Source of the DNA: Photobacterium sp. GB-56
Lineage (GTDB): Bacteria > Pseudomonadota > Gammaproteobacteria > Enterobacterales > Vibrionaceae
Assembly (NCBI RefSeq): GCF_003026105.1
Contig: NZ_PYNW01000003.1
Span: 248,001 to 312,000 of the forward strand
DNA: 64,000 bases
Reading direction: 5' to 3'
Shown here: piece by piece, positions 26,962 through 36,017 of the stretch
Numbering within the stretch: the first letter of the stretch is position 1
Layout of the letters: every line of letters begins with the position of its first letter
Notes under the pieces: model-generated
What the model was told of the DNA's origin: nothing
What the model saw: only the letters and a program-made list of their open reading frames with translations
The model's database searches: none
Translations under genes and position numbers: made by a program

Positions 26962-27076
26962 CAAAAGTGAACATGAGTTTAGCGATAAATGTTTGAGTAG
27001 TGTTAAATTTTACTGGATATAAAGTTTCGCTTTTTTGATGTGGTAAAGTTAACCCACATTAAAAGAGGAAAGATAC

Positions 27077-27466
27077 ATGAGAAAAACTCTGTTGCTGGTG
27101 GGGTTATTAGTTAGTTCACATGCAATGGCAAATGATCAGTCTTTGTTTAACGTATTGGCGAAAATCGTATATGTAGAGCATGGCATGGGTAAAGCGTGGG
27201 TTATTGTTGATGATATACATTGCGATACTCATCAGCACGAAATGCAGTGTGATTATAAAGAAGTGACAGAGCAACGCACGATTAAAGAAGAATTAGCCCA
27301 ACAGTTAGTGGATACGTTACAGCCTTTCATTGGTCTCGATGATATTGATAATAAAAAACTAAAACAGCTTTCTATTAAAAATGCTAAATGTTTAAAGAAA
27401 TCAGTACAAAAAAGTTCAGGTGAAACAAATGGTGATTATCAATATCAATGTACTATTGAAAAATAA
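27077..27466 (+). CDS. Exported hypothetical protein, 129 aa
   Basis: 129 residues with a clear signal peptide (MRKTLLLVGLLVSSHAMA) and a mature periplasmic domain containing four cysteines (HCD, MQCD, AKCLKK, YQCTI), which could pair. The ribosome site GAGGAAAG is strong. No family is recognised. It is transcribed away from csrB and has its own terminator. Confidence 0.75.
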   Translation: MRKTLLLVGLLVSSHAMANDQSLFNVLAKIVYVEHGMGKAWVIVDDIHCDTHQHEMQCDYKEVTEQRTIKEELAQQLVDTLQPFIGLDDIDNKKLKQLSIKNAKCLKKSVQKSSGETNGDYQYQCTIEK

Positions 27467-27496
27467 GAAGAAAATACGGTTTAGAACGAAAATTAT

Positions 27497-27527
27497 AAAA
27501 TAGCGAGCAAAATGCCCGCTATTTTAT
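27497..27527. terminator. Bidirectional terminator between convergent genes
   Basis: AAAATAGCG and CGCTATTTT flank an 11-base loop, with A/T runs on both sides. It serves the 129-aa gene and the efflux operon. Confidence 0.85.
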
Positions 27528-27535
27528 ATTTAAGA

Positions 27536-28291
27536 TTAAATAACTGCCGATGCTAAAGGCGGTTTATAGCCTGTCTTTTTATCAGAAACTATTTGTCCAT
27601 CTTTGATAGTGATAATGCGTGGCGTTCTTTCCGCTAGGCTGACATCGTGAGTGACGACAATTAAGGTTCTTCCTTGTTGGTGCAAGTCATTAAAAAGTGC
27701 TTCAATCTCTGCGCCTGATTTAGAGTCCAATGCACCTGTTGGTTCATCCGCAAGGATAATTTGTGGATCGTTAACCAAAGCCCTCGCAATTGCCACACGT
27801 TGCTTTTGACCACCCGATAATTGATTCGGTTTATGGTGAATACGATCGGCGAGTCCTACTTGGGCTAATAAATCTGCCGCTTTTGCTCGACGTTCTTTTG
27901 TTTTTACGCCTCGGTACACGAGAGGTAGCGCAACATTATCTAATGCAATGGCATATTCTAATAAGTTAAAACTTTGAAAAACAAAACCAATTTTGTGGTT
28001 TCTGATTTTTGCAAGTTGGTGGCTTGTCATTGATGATACATCGTTATTATCCAGCAAATATTCGCCAGATGTCGGCTTATCTAAACAACCTAGCATGTTC
28101 ATCAGGGTAGATTTACCAGAGCCTGAAGGGCCAAGTATTGATAAAAACTCACCAGAATGAATAGTGAGAGAGACATTATCTAATGCTTTAACTAAATTAT
28201 TTTCTTCGCCATAGAACTTACAAATATGATTAAGCTCAACTAAAGCTGTGTGTGCCGGGGAGGTACCCAATGTATTTGTCATTTTATTCAC
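27536..28291 (-). CDS. ABC transporter ATPase, MacB/LolD type
   Basis: 251 residues with Walker A (GPSGSGKST), Q-loop (FVFQSFNLL), signature (LSGGQKQR), Walker B (IILADEPTGALD) and the H-loop (VVTHD). The tight similarity to the MacB/LolD class fits its partners. It is the last gene of a five-gene minus-strand operon and overlaps the upstream permease by 8 bases. It powers the two FtsX-type permeases from the cytoplasm. Confidence 0.93.
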   Translation of the reverse strand: MNKMTNTLGTSPAHTALVELNHICKFYGEENNLVKALDNVSLTIHSGEFLSILGPSGSGKSTLMNMLGCLDKPTSGEYLLDNNDVSSMTSHQLAKIRNHKIGFVFQSFNLLEYAIALDNVALPLVYRGVKTKERRAKAADLLAQVGLADRIHHKPNQLSGGQKQRVAIARALVNDPQIILADEPTGALDSKSGAEIEALFNDLHQQGRTLIVVTHDVSLAERTPRIITIKDGQIVSDKKTGYKPPLASAVI

Positions 28292-29558
28292 TTTGTAATG
28301 CCTCTAATGGCGTAATACTTGCGGCTTTATTCGCAGGGAACCAAGCTGCAAGAATACCAACCAGAATTAATGCAGAAATTACGATTAACATAACGGACAG
28401 TGACAACTCAGGTTTAGGGCTGCCCAAGCGAGCATAAAAACCCGAATCTGAAATAGGGATTGCGTCAATGATGCTGACAAGGCCTAGCGTCATTAATAAC
28501 CCGATAAAACCACCCATAGCCATCGTCATCATAGCTTGCACAATATAATGTAAACGAATATGGCTAGGCGTTGCTCCTACTGCCATCCGAACCCCAATAT
28601 CACGTGTTGCGCGTTTTACACTGGCGTACATGACATTTGCAATACCTATTCCCGCAACGCCTAATGTTACAAAGCCAATAATGCCTAAGAAACTCTGTAG
28701 CCCGAGTAAAAATGAACGCATGGTTTCTTGCTGTAGCAGCATGTCATCCGTTTGAATTAACTGTTCATCAGCAATATCCGCGTTGTATTTTCGTGCAATT
28801 ACTTGCCGTATAGTTTTGGCCAATTGTTCACGGTTGGCGTTGGGTTGAGGTTCTACATTAATACCTTGGATTGGAGAATTGGGATAAAAGCGTTGCCATG
28901 TCGCCAACGGCACCAATATGCTGTATTCAGAGGAAGACCCCGACTCAATGTTACGATCATCTTTTAGTACACCAATTACGGTGAAATCTTCATCACCAAT
29001 TTTAAATTGTTTACCAACAGGATCGCTGTCGAGTTTTACGTCTTTATCCCAGCTAAACGCAGCTTTGTTAAATAATAGCGCTGCTGTTGTTTTCCCTAAA
29101 ATAGCGACTTTTCGCTGTTCTTTTGTATCAAGAGGGTTAAACCAGCGGCTACCTGCCATTAATGTTAAATCATTGAGTTTTTTATAATTGTTTTCAACCG
29201 CAAGCGGAAACATAAAGGCTTGGCGATCTTTATAATGCGCACTTTCTTCCCATGTTGCGGTTGCTGAAACCATTTTTACTGTTGGTAATGCTTTAATAAG
29301 CTTTTGATCTTCAATGGCTAAATCAAGTGATTTTCCTTTGTAAAAATTACCATAATTAATGGATGCGACACCGGTTGATACATAAATGAGATTGCCGTTT
29401 CCACTGGTTGAACTGCGAATTAACCCTTGGCGTAAACCCTCACCAGCTGCGAGCATGGTACTAATACAGACTGTCGACCAAACAATGGCAAGAAAAGTAA
29501 GACTTAAGCGAAGTTTCTCGGCTGACATTTCATGGAAAATTTGTTTAACAGGAAACAT
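28284..29558 (-). CDS. MacB-type ABC permease (second)
   Basis: 424 residues. One N-terminal membrane span, a large periplasmic MacB_PCD domain (~45-270), then three C-terminal FtsX-type spans (GFVTLGVAGIGIANVMYASV, RDIGVRMAVGATPSHIR). It is not fused to an ATPase, unlike E. coli MacB. It lies 2 bases after the first permease, and the two are similar in layout but clearly divergent, so a heterodimer is inferred. Confidence 0.9.
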   Translation of the reverse strand: MFPVKQIFHEMSAEKLRLSLTFLAIVWSTVCISTMLAAGEGLRQGLIRSSTSGNGNLIYVSTGVASINYGNFYKGKSLDLAIEDQKLIKALPTVKMVSATATWEESAHYKDRQAFMFPLAVENNYKKLNDLTLMAGSRWFNPLDTKEQRKVAILGKTTAALLFNKAAFSWDKDVKLDSDPVGKQFKIGDEDFTVIGVLKDDRNIESGSSSEYSILVPLATWQRFYPNSPIQGINVEPQPNANREQLAKTIRQVIARKYNADIADEQLIQTDDMLLQQETMRSFLLGLQSFLGIIGFVTLGVAGIGIANVMYASVKRATRDIGVRMAVGATPSHIRLHYIVQAMMTMAMGGFIGLLMTLGLVSIIDAIPISDSGFYARLGSPKPELSLSVMLIVISALILVGILAAWFPANKAASITPLEALQSE

Positions 29559-29560
29559 TG

Positions 29561-30775
29561 TTAGGCCCTCGCACTTAATGCTATCACTGGCGTTAAGTGT
29601 GCAGCCCTACGTGCTGGAAAAAATGCAGCTAATAAGGCAAGTACTGCTGTGATCATGAGTGTTAAAACGATAGATGTTGACGTCATTACTGGGTGACCGA
29701 GCCAATCGGGTAATGAGAGAAGATTTAAGCTTTGAATGATGATGGCAGAAACGGCAATACCGGTGATAGCTCCCACTGTCACCAATACAGCACCTTCTAC
29801 CATAAACTGCATCAAAATATGAGTAGGGGTCGCACCAATGGCAAGCCTTACGCCTATTTCGCGGGTTCTTTCTGCTACAGATAAAAACATGATATTAGCA
29901 ACACCTAATGCACCTACCGCGAGTGTCATTGCACCGCTAGCGCCTAAAAATAGCTGGATACCTCGTAACAGACTGGTGTAGAAATCGGCAAAGCGGCTGT
30001 AATCTGGCATTCGTATAGCCTGTTTGTCTTTAGGATCAAATTGGTACTGTTTAGCGAAAAAGCTTTGCATTGCTGTACGTAATGCCATGCCTGAAATATC
30101 TTTCTCTGGTTGCACTAACAGATCGGTAGGATTACTTAGCCATAAGTCATTAAATGTTGTACTTGGAATTAAGGCGGCACGTTTAATTCTGGTAAGCCCG
30201 CTACTTTCTGTCTTTTTTGAAATACCGATCACTTGAAACGGCACACCATTGATGTTGATGTTGTCGTTCAAACGAATGTTTCCGCGTTTCGCGAGACGCC
30301 AGCCTATAATGGCAATACGAGTATGGTTGGCTAAATCACTCGGTGATATTTTACGAGAGCCTAGCACTAAACGTGTGTTATTAAGCGCCAGAAAGTGATT
30401 ATCAATACCAAAGACATTCCCTTTTAATTGAGTGCCGTCAATATCGGTGACTTGTGCTTTGGCATTCGAATATAAAATAGAGACTTGTTTTATTTGAGGC
30501 ACCTCAGACAAAGCACTTAGCTGCTTTTCCGTTGTCGTGATCTTTCTTCTCGCAGGGTATCCTTGCCACGGTTTGCTCGTTTGTGCAAAAGAGACTTTCT
30601 GTGTATCGCTCATCAGCATAGAAAAAGATTTTAAGTTTTCACGATAAAACCCTTCGCCTAATGCGACTAAGACTAAAACTGAAACAATCCCCCAGACTAT
30701 CGCAATAATGGCCAATGCACTTCTCAACCTATGGGTAAGCAGTGTTTGAACGGTTTGGCTAAGCAGTGTGATCAT
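29561..30775 (-). CDS. MacB-type ABC permease (first)
   Basis: 404 residues with the same layout: N-terminal span (ALAIIAIVWGIVSVLVLVAL), periplasmic MacB_PCD domain, three FtsX spans (VGALGVANIMFLSVAERT, REIGVRLAIGATPTHIL). It overlaps the TolC-like gene upstream by 4 bases (ATGA), indicating translational coupling. With the neighbouring permease it forms the inner-membrane part of a tripartite exporter that acts on periplasmic substrate by the MacB mechanism. Confidence 0.9.
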   Translation of the reverse strand: MITLLSQTVQTLLTHRLRSALAIIAIVWGIVSVLVLVALGEGFYRENLKSFSMLMSDTQKVSFAQTSKPWQGYPARRKITTTEKQLSALSEVPQIKQVSILYSNAKAQVTDIDGTQLKGNVFGIDNHFLALNNTRLVLGSRKISPSDLANHTRIAIIGWRLAKRGNIRLNDNININGVPFQVIGISKKTESSGLTRIKRAALIPSTTFNDLWLSNPTDLLVQPEKDISGMALRTAMQSFFAKQYQFDPKDKQAIRMPDYSRFADFYTSLLRGIQLFLGASGAMTLAVGALGVANIMFLSVAERTREIGVRLAIGATPTHILMQFMVEGAVLVTVGAITGIAVSAIIIQSLNLLSLPDWLGHPVMTSTSIVLTLMITAVLALLAAFFPARRAAHLTPVIALSARA

Positions 30776-32046
30776 GGCATTAAGGCCTGAGAAAGCTGAG
30801 TAATTGTTTGGTCATTGAGTTGACCTGTTAGCTTTAGCAATTCAATTCGGTTTAACCAGTATTGATAGAGAAGTTGCTGTAAGTCTTCTTTACTTTGATA
30901 TACCGTATCTTGAACGTTGATAACGTCTAATGCTGTTGTACCATCAGCGCCAGAATTAAATAAAATTTCTTTAGTTTTAAGTGCTTTTTCATCGGACTTG
31001 ACTTTTTCTACGCCCATTTCAACGCGTTTCCAATCCAGATCAAGTTGGTTAAAGCGTGTTTTCACATTATTTTCGAGATTAAGTTCGACTTTTCTTAATT
31101 GCTGTTTAGCTATTTGTAACTCGAGCTTAGATTGTGAAACTTTGGTTTTAATCGCGCCATTAAGATCAATCGGCACTGAAACACCAAGGTTTGCACTCAT
31201 CCCTTCGCTATTATTGTCAAAGTTATTACTGTAGCCAACAGAGCCGTTAACAGTAGGGTAGTATCCCGCTTGTGCTTGATCTACCGCGAGTTGCTGACGT
31301 TTTACATTTTGTTTCGCAATCAATAATTCAGGGCTGTTATCTTTTGCTTTGTTTAACCATGCTTTTTCATCATTGACGGCCAGTGCTGGTTGGTGAAGAT
31401 TTTGGCTGTCGATTTCATTGACGCGATCAGGTGTTTGATTGATCACGATAGCGAGTTCAGACTGTTTTTCAACGAGATCTGATTGTCGTTGCAATACAGT
31501 GGTCTCAGTGCCAATGACATGCGCTTTAGCATCGTCAATTCCTGTTGACATAATCAATCCGGATTTGTAGCGCTGTTCTGTCAGTGAGAGAAGTTGTTGA
31601 CTATCTTTACGTTGTTGCTCTGCAATGGTGAGCGAACGTTGAGCTTGTGCTAAAGCGAAATAAGCTTGGATAAGCTCTTCTGCCAGTGTGTTTTTCGCTT
31701 GCGTAATCGCGATTTTTGCAATAACTACATCTACTTGTGATTGATTCAATGCAGCCCAGTTTTGACTATTCCAAATCGATTGATTAAGTGAAATATTGTA
31801 GCCATTACTGTTGCCACCATCTTTAGTCCAGCCCGTTGTTGCACTCCCTTGAAGGCTAGGAAGTAATGCACTTTTGCTTAGTGATACACCGTATTGACTC
31901 TGACTTTCTTCAAGCTGTTTAATACGGTAATCAGGATTGGTTTGTTTTGCCGCTTTCCATGCTTGATCAATCGTTAATGCGAAGCTTTGAGTGCATACCA
32001 AACCCAGTGAAAGACTCAATAGTGTGTTACGCCATAAAGCTGTCAT
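30772..32046 (-). CDS. TolC-family outer-membrane efflux protein
   Basis: 424 residues. The signal peptide ends at SFA. Two homologous halves of the outer-membrane efflux protein family are rich in Gln and coiled-coil heptads (e.g. SLTIAEQQRKDSQQLLSLTE and the second-half KQQLRKVELNLENNVKTRF). It trimerises as an exit duct in the outer membrane. It overlaps the HlyD gene by one base (TAATG) and the permease by four. A dedicated TolC inside the operon suggests the system does not rely on the housekeeping one. Confidence 0.9.
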   Translation of the reverse strand: MTALWRNTLLSLSLGLVCTQSFALTIDQAWKAAKQTNPDYRIKQLEESQSQYGVSLSKSALLPSLQGSATTGWTKDGGNSNGYNISLNQSIWNSQNWAALNQSQVDVVIAKIAITQAKNTLAEELIQAYFALAQAQRSLTIAEQQRKDSQQLLSLTEQRYKSGLIMSTGIDDAKAHVIGTETTVLQRQSDLVEKQSELAIVINQTPDRVNEIDSQNLHQPALAVNDEKAWLNKAKDNSPELLIAKQNVKRQQLAVDQAQAGYYPTVNGSVGYSNNFDNNSEGMSANLGVSVPIDLNGAIKTKVSQSKLELQIAKQQLRKVELNLENNVKTRFNQLDLDWKRVEMGVEKVKSDEKALKTKEILFNSGADGTTALDVINVQDTVYQSKEDLQQLLYQYWLNRIELLKLTGQLNDQTITQLSQALMP

Positions 32047-33176
32047 TATAAGCCCTCGACCATGCTAGCATCGATGATACTTTGTTTAGGTTTAATGCCT
32101 GATAAGACTTCAACATTAATACCGTCTGATAAGCCTAGCTTCACGGGAATCTCTTTATAGCCTTTCGTTGAGTCATCGGCGATAAGTACAAAAGGATCAT
32201 TACCTTTAAAATGCAGAGCGCGTTCAGGTACCGTCATTACGTCTGTCGCTTTTTTCAATGTGATATGTGCAGTAGCCGTAAAGCCTGAGCGTAAAGTAAT
32301 ATCTTTAGGAAACTGAATGTCACTGACTTCAACCGCAAAACCATTGTCAAAGCTTTGTGCTTGTTGATTATTATTACTATCGTTGTTTAGTTTTTCTGAT
32401 TGCACCGCAACTTTCGTGAGTTTTCCCGCTATTTTTAGATCAGGATAAGGCGCAAGGGTTAATTCAACAGGCATTCCCTCTGTTAGTTGGGCTGCATCAT
32501 GCTCACTCACCGAACCTTTAAAGATGATATTTTTCATATCAGCCATGGTCATAATTTCTGTTGCTGCTTGGTTTGATTCCGTTGAAGTGATCGGTTCACC
32601 GACATCGACTTTGACATCTAATACCGTACCGTTAATCGGCGCATAAATAATAGAGGTGAGTTTGGTGGAGCCTGCATCTGATTCGCCTTTACTCATTAGA
32701 TCAGATTCTTGTTGTTTTTGTTTTAACTCAGCGGTTCTCGATTTCACATCTGCTTGTGCTTGAATATAGGCATCGAAATTAGCGGGAATAATTTTTTGTG
32801 CCGCTAAACGTTTTAAATTCGCTAATTTTATTTTGGCTGATTCCAAATCGGCTTTGCTTTTTAATAAGTCAGCATTAACACGAGTCAGATCTTGCGGTGT
32901 AGGGTTTGGACGAAGCTTTATAACGGGAGAGCCTGCCTCTACTTTGTCACCTAGATTGACATAAATTTTATCTACTATCCCTTCTATTTGAGATTTAATC
33001 TTTACCGCTTGAGCTGGCATGATTTGTCCTACCGCAATGGCTTGTTTCTCAATCGTCGCATTTTTAGCAGTCAGCATGGTGAAATGGTGTTCATCAGAAG
33101 AGGGAGCTTTAACTGCATAAATACCTAAGGCAGCAATAGCACTTAGGGTTGCAACGACAATCCAGCGTTTTTTCAT
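32046..33176 (-). CDS. HlyD/MacA-type membrane-fusion protein
   Basis: 376 residues, first gene of the operon. An N-terminal anchor span (WIVVATLSAIAALGIYAV) is followed by the lipoyl/barrel-sandwich halves (AVKIKSQIEGIVDKIYVNLG ... IIYAPINGTVLDVKVDVGE), with a helical hairpin of ~100 residues between them. The beta-barrel and membrane-proximal domains follow. It links the permeases to the TolC-like duct. Substrate is not predictable; macrolides, peptides or siderophores are handled by relatives. Confidence 0.92.
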   Translation of the reverse strand: MKKRWIVVATLSAIAALGIYAVKAPSSDEHHFTMLTAKNATIEKQAIAVGQIMPAQAVKIKSQIEGIVDKIYVNLGDKVEAGSPVIKLRPNPTPQDLTRVNADLLKSKADLESAKIKLANLKRLAAQKIIPANFDAYIQAQADVKSRTAELKQKQQESDLMSKGESDAGSTKLTSIIYAPINGTVLDVKVDVGEPITSTESNQAATEIMTMADMKNIIFKGSVSEHDAAQLTEGMPVELTLAPYPDLKIAGKLTKVAVQSEKLNNDSNNNQQAQSFDNGFAVEVSDIQFPKDITLRSGFTATAHITLKKATDVMTVPERALHFKGNDPFVLIADDSTKGYKEIPVKLGLSDGINVEVLSGIKPKQSIIDASMVEGL

Positions 33177-33751
33177 AGTAATACTCTAACGGTGTAAATC
33201 GAAAAAAGGAATCTAAGTAAGACAACTATGAATAGCAGAATTCATAATTACAATGGTTAAATTTTAAATAGATATAAATTAAAAGTGTTATTTAACTGTC
33301 AAGTTATTTTTAGAGCAATAAAAAGGAAAACGATTGTTAACTAGAAAAGAACACATTGTCATTTAGCGGCAGGAGCAATATGTATAAATAGGCGTTAACC
33401 TTCCTATCAACTGATTATATTGTGCTTAGTTCTGAATTTAATTTTTTATTGTGATTATTTTACGTATAGGTTTATGTATTCACAGCTGATGATGGAATAT
33501 TTTCTCCGGCTTATTAAAATATTGACATAACCGAATAAATGTAACCTGCCTTCTTTTTTTTTGATAATTAATGGATTAAACCACTGATTCTCTGTCTTGT
33601 ATTAGATTAATGTTTTAATTTTATTCTTTTCTGGATTTAGGTTTTGGAATTTATGTTCTTTTTGGCTTATTTGATTGAAATTAAACACTTTAGCAATATA
33701 TTATAATGTTAGTTAACGAGTTATTAACATGGATAGAGGCGAGGGTGTTTA
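33177..33751. other. Divergent control region of the efflux operon and the dioxygenase operon
   Basis: 575 AT-rich bases. A TTGACA-like element occurs near 33521, but no convincing -10 was placed. No gene or RNA was recognised. It probably holds promoters for both divergent operons. Confidence 0.45.
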
Positions 33752-34390
33752 ATGGAGATAGAAAATAAATTCTTAATCGAAGCTTTCCAAGTACCGTCAA
33801 AGGTAGCAGCGAAAGTTGCTCCATTCTTTGACTTGCTCCCCCCTGACAAGTACATCAACAGCGATCATCGATTTCGTGCTTACGCGCGTTTTCAGTTTGA
33901 AAATGGAAGCATCATTAAACTTCCCCATTCAAAATTTAAACAGTCATCTCAAGTTAACCGGGTGCTCGGTGACGTTGAGCGAGACTTTTCTGATATATCA
34001 CAAGACATGGTAAATACCGTTGAATTTCAGCATCTTTTGAAATCATTTATGGAACGCACAGGGGCTATAGATGATCACTCAGTTGTGGATGTTCACCAAA
34101 TTCGTGTTACTTGCGACCATGATGCTGCAAGTGCACCTGCGCCAGAAGGAATACACCAAGATGGCTTTCGGTATGTTGGTATTTTCTGTGTTCAAAGAAA
34201 AAATATCTCAGGCGGATATACGCAAATCTTTGCTTCTCCAGTAGAGCAGCATCCACATATGAATACAGTGCTTGAAGAAAACCAATTTGTAATACTCAAT
34301 GACGAACGCTTTTATCATTACATATCTGAAACATTATCCAATATTGAAGGGCAAAAAGGAGTAAGAGATGTCTTCGTCTTTACCGCTTAG
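33752..34390 (+). CDS. 2-oxoglutarate/Fe(II) dioxygenase (BsmA/IDO-type family)
   Basis: 212 residues of the 2OG-Fe dioxygenase family that includes L-isoleucine 4-hydroxylase. The iron-binding triad is visible as H135-x-D137 (EGIHQDGFRYVG) and H189 (FYHYISE), with a later Arg in GVRDVFVF positioned to bind 2-oxoglutarate. Family members hydroxylate free amino acids in the cytoplasm. The 3' end overlaps the following PLP-enzyme gene by 23 bases, so the two products are co-translated and likely act on one pathway. Substrate unknown. Confidence 0.85.
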   Translation: MEIENKFLIEAFQVPSKVAAKVAPFFDLLPPDKYINSDHRFRAYARFQFENGSIIKLPHSKFKQSSQVNRVLGDVERDFSDISQDMVNTVEFQHLLKSFMERTGAIDDHSVVDVHQIRVTCDHDAASAPAPEGIHQDGFRYVGIFCVQRKNISGGYTQIFASPVEQHPHMNTVLEENQFVILNDERFYHYISETLSNIEGQKGVRDVFVFTA

Positions 34391-35606
34391 TCAGCATGTA
34401 GATCTTCTACGTAAACAATTTCCAGCGTTAAATTGTGAGGTTGATGGTCGTCAAGCTATCTATTTTGATGGTCCAGGAGGTGCACAACAACCGCTTAGCG
34501 TGATAGAGAGTTATGGTAATTATCTTAAGCAGGGTAATACTAACCTCGGCGGTCATTTTTCTGTCAGTCGTAAAACGGTAGAGCTTGTCGATACATGTCG
34601 TGAGAAAGCGGCAGCACTTTTTGGCGCAGAGAAAAAAGAAGAAATTATCTTTGGGGCTAATATGACCTCGATGACTTTCCATTTTAGCCGTGCGATAAGT
34701 AACGATTGGAAAGAAGGTGATGAGATCATACTGAGTACTGCAGATCATGGTTCAAATCGCTCATCATGGGCGATGGCTGCTCAAGATAAAGGGGTAAAAG
34801 TTCATTATATTCCTATCTTGGATAATACTTGCCAACTTGACCTTGAAGCGTTTGAACGCCTACTAAATGATAAAACCCGACTTATTGCTGTGACTGCAGC
34901 GAGTAATCTTTCGGGTACGTTAGTCGATATTGAGAAAATAACCCGTCTTGGTAAAGCAAATGGCAGTGTCGTTTATATTGATGCCGTGCATCTTTTACCC
35001 CATAAAATCATTAACGTTGCTTCTTTAGGCGCTGACTTTGTTGCAGGCTCTGCCTACAAGTTCTTCGGCCCTCACCTTGGTGTCTTGTACGGTCGCCAAC
35101 AGGCGTTAGAGTATTACTCTCCTTATAAGGTGGAGCCAGCCCCTTCATACTCACCGAATTGCTGGGAAACAGGAACGCTAAATTTTGAGGCGTTATCGGC
35201 ATTCTCTTCGACAATTGATTACTTAGCGTCTTTAGGCCACGGAAGGTGTTTACGAGAACAATTAGAGAGTGGTTATGAGAACATTGGAAATTACGAGAAC
35301 TTTCTCGCGAGCAAGTTCCTGACACGTTTGAAAGACTACCCTTCAATTGAATTGTTTGGCGAGCCTAGTATTAGTAATAGAACGGCAACGTTTGCACTGC
35401 GCTTTGGTGAGTTGAACCCAACAGAGGTAGCCGCTCATTTAGGAGAGCAGGAGATTTACACCTGGAGTGGTCATCTTTACGCTGATATGTTGACAGATGC
35501 ACTTAAAATAACAAAAAAGGGTGGGATCTTACGTGTCGGTTTAATGCATTATAATACCGAAGAAGAAATCGAACGTTTTTTCAATGCCCTTGATCAGATA
35601 CTTTAA
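34368..35606 (+). CDS. Class V aminotransferase / cysteine-desulfurase-like PLP enzyme
   Basis: 412 residues of fold-type I PLP enzymes. It shows FDGPGGAQQ near the N-terminus, the cofactor-stacking region TADHGSNRSSW, YIDAVHLLPH with the pyridine-N Asp, and GSAYKFFGPHLGVLYG with the Schiff-base Lys231. It belongs to the cysteine-desulfurase-like group. The mobile-loop catalytic Cys of true desulfurases is not obvious, so sulfur mobilisation is doubtful. A lyase, aminotransferase or epimerase acting on the hydroxylated product of the preceding dioxygenase is inferred. Confidence 0.85.
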   Translation: MSSSLPLSQHVDLLRKQFPALNCEVDGRQAIYFDGPGGAQQPLSVIESYGNYLKQGNTNLGGHFSVSRKTVELVDTCREKAAALFGAEKKEEIIFGANMTSMTFHFSRAISNDWKEGDEIILSTADHGSNRSSWAMAAQDKGVKVHYIPILDNTCQLDLEAFERLLNDKTRLIAVTAASNLSGTLVDIEKITRLGKANGSVVYIDAVHLLPHKIINVASLGADFVAGSAYKFFGPHLGVLYGRQQALEYYSPYKVEPAPSYSPNCWETGTLNFEALSAFSSTIDYLASLGHGRCLREQLESGYENIGNYENFLASKFLTRLKDYPSIELFGEPSISNRTATFALRFGELNPTEVAAHLGEQEIYTWSGHLYADMLTDALKITKKGGILRVGLMHYNTEEEIERFFNALDQIL

Positions 35607-35713
35607 CGATTGAGTAATTTTTAATGAGAGGCCTTACTTTTCAATGTGTAATGTCTTCGTGTTATTGATACTTGATTGGGTTGCGATTTAATTATCTGTA
35701 AATTAAATAAGTT

Positions 35714-35743
35714 AAAAATGGGGGATGAAACATTCCCATTTTT
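35714..35743. terminator. Hairpin terminator after the dioxygenase/PLP operon
   Basis: AAAAATGGG/CCCATTTTT stem with inner pairing and A/T runs on both sides. It lies 108 bases after the stop. The remainder to 36017 contains two copies of CTTGAAATGC (about 35886 and 35935) but no recognised element. Confidence 0.7.
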
Positions 35744-36017
35744 AATGTGTCGCAGCCTTATTGACGCCATGTGTAACGATTTAAGCTCTCCATTGCTTTT
35801 ACTCGTTATCAATCATGAGTGACACTTATTTTTCCTAGCTGAACAGCTAATCTCATCTTAAACGCAATCATATAAAAACTACAGCTTGAAATGCTGTGCT
35901 TTCGAGTCTTTAAAGTGGCACTAAAGACCATGACTTGAAATGCACTCTTAATGCTAAGTGGCTCCCCTACAATCGCCATGAAAGCAAAAACTTAACGTGA
36001 AAAGGTCCTGAGAAAAA

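Noticed and set aside
35621-35812. 63-codon minus-strand ORF
   Set aside because: It runs through the terminator hairpin at 35714 and has no ribosome site or family pattern.
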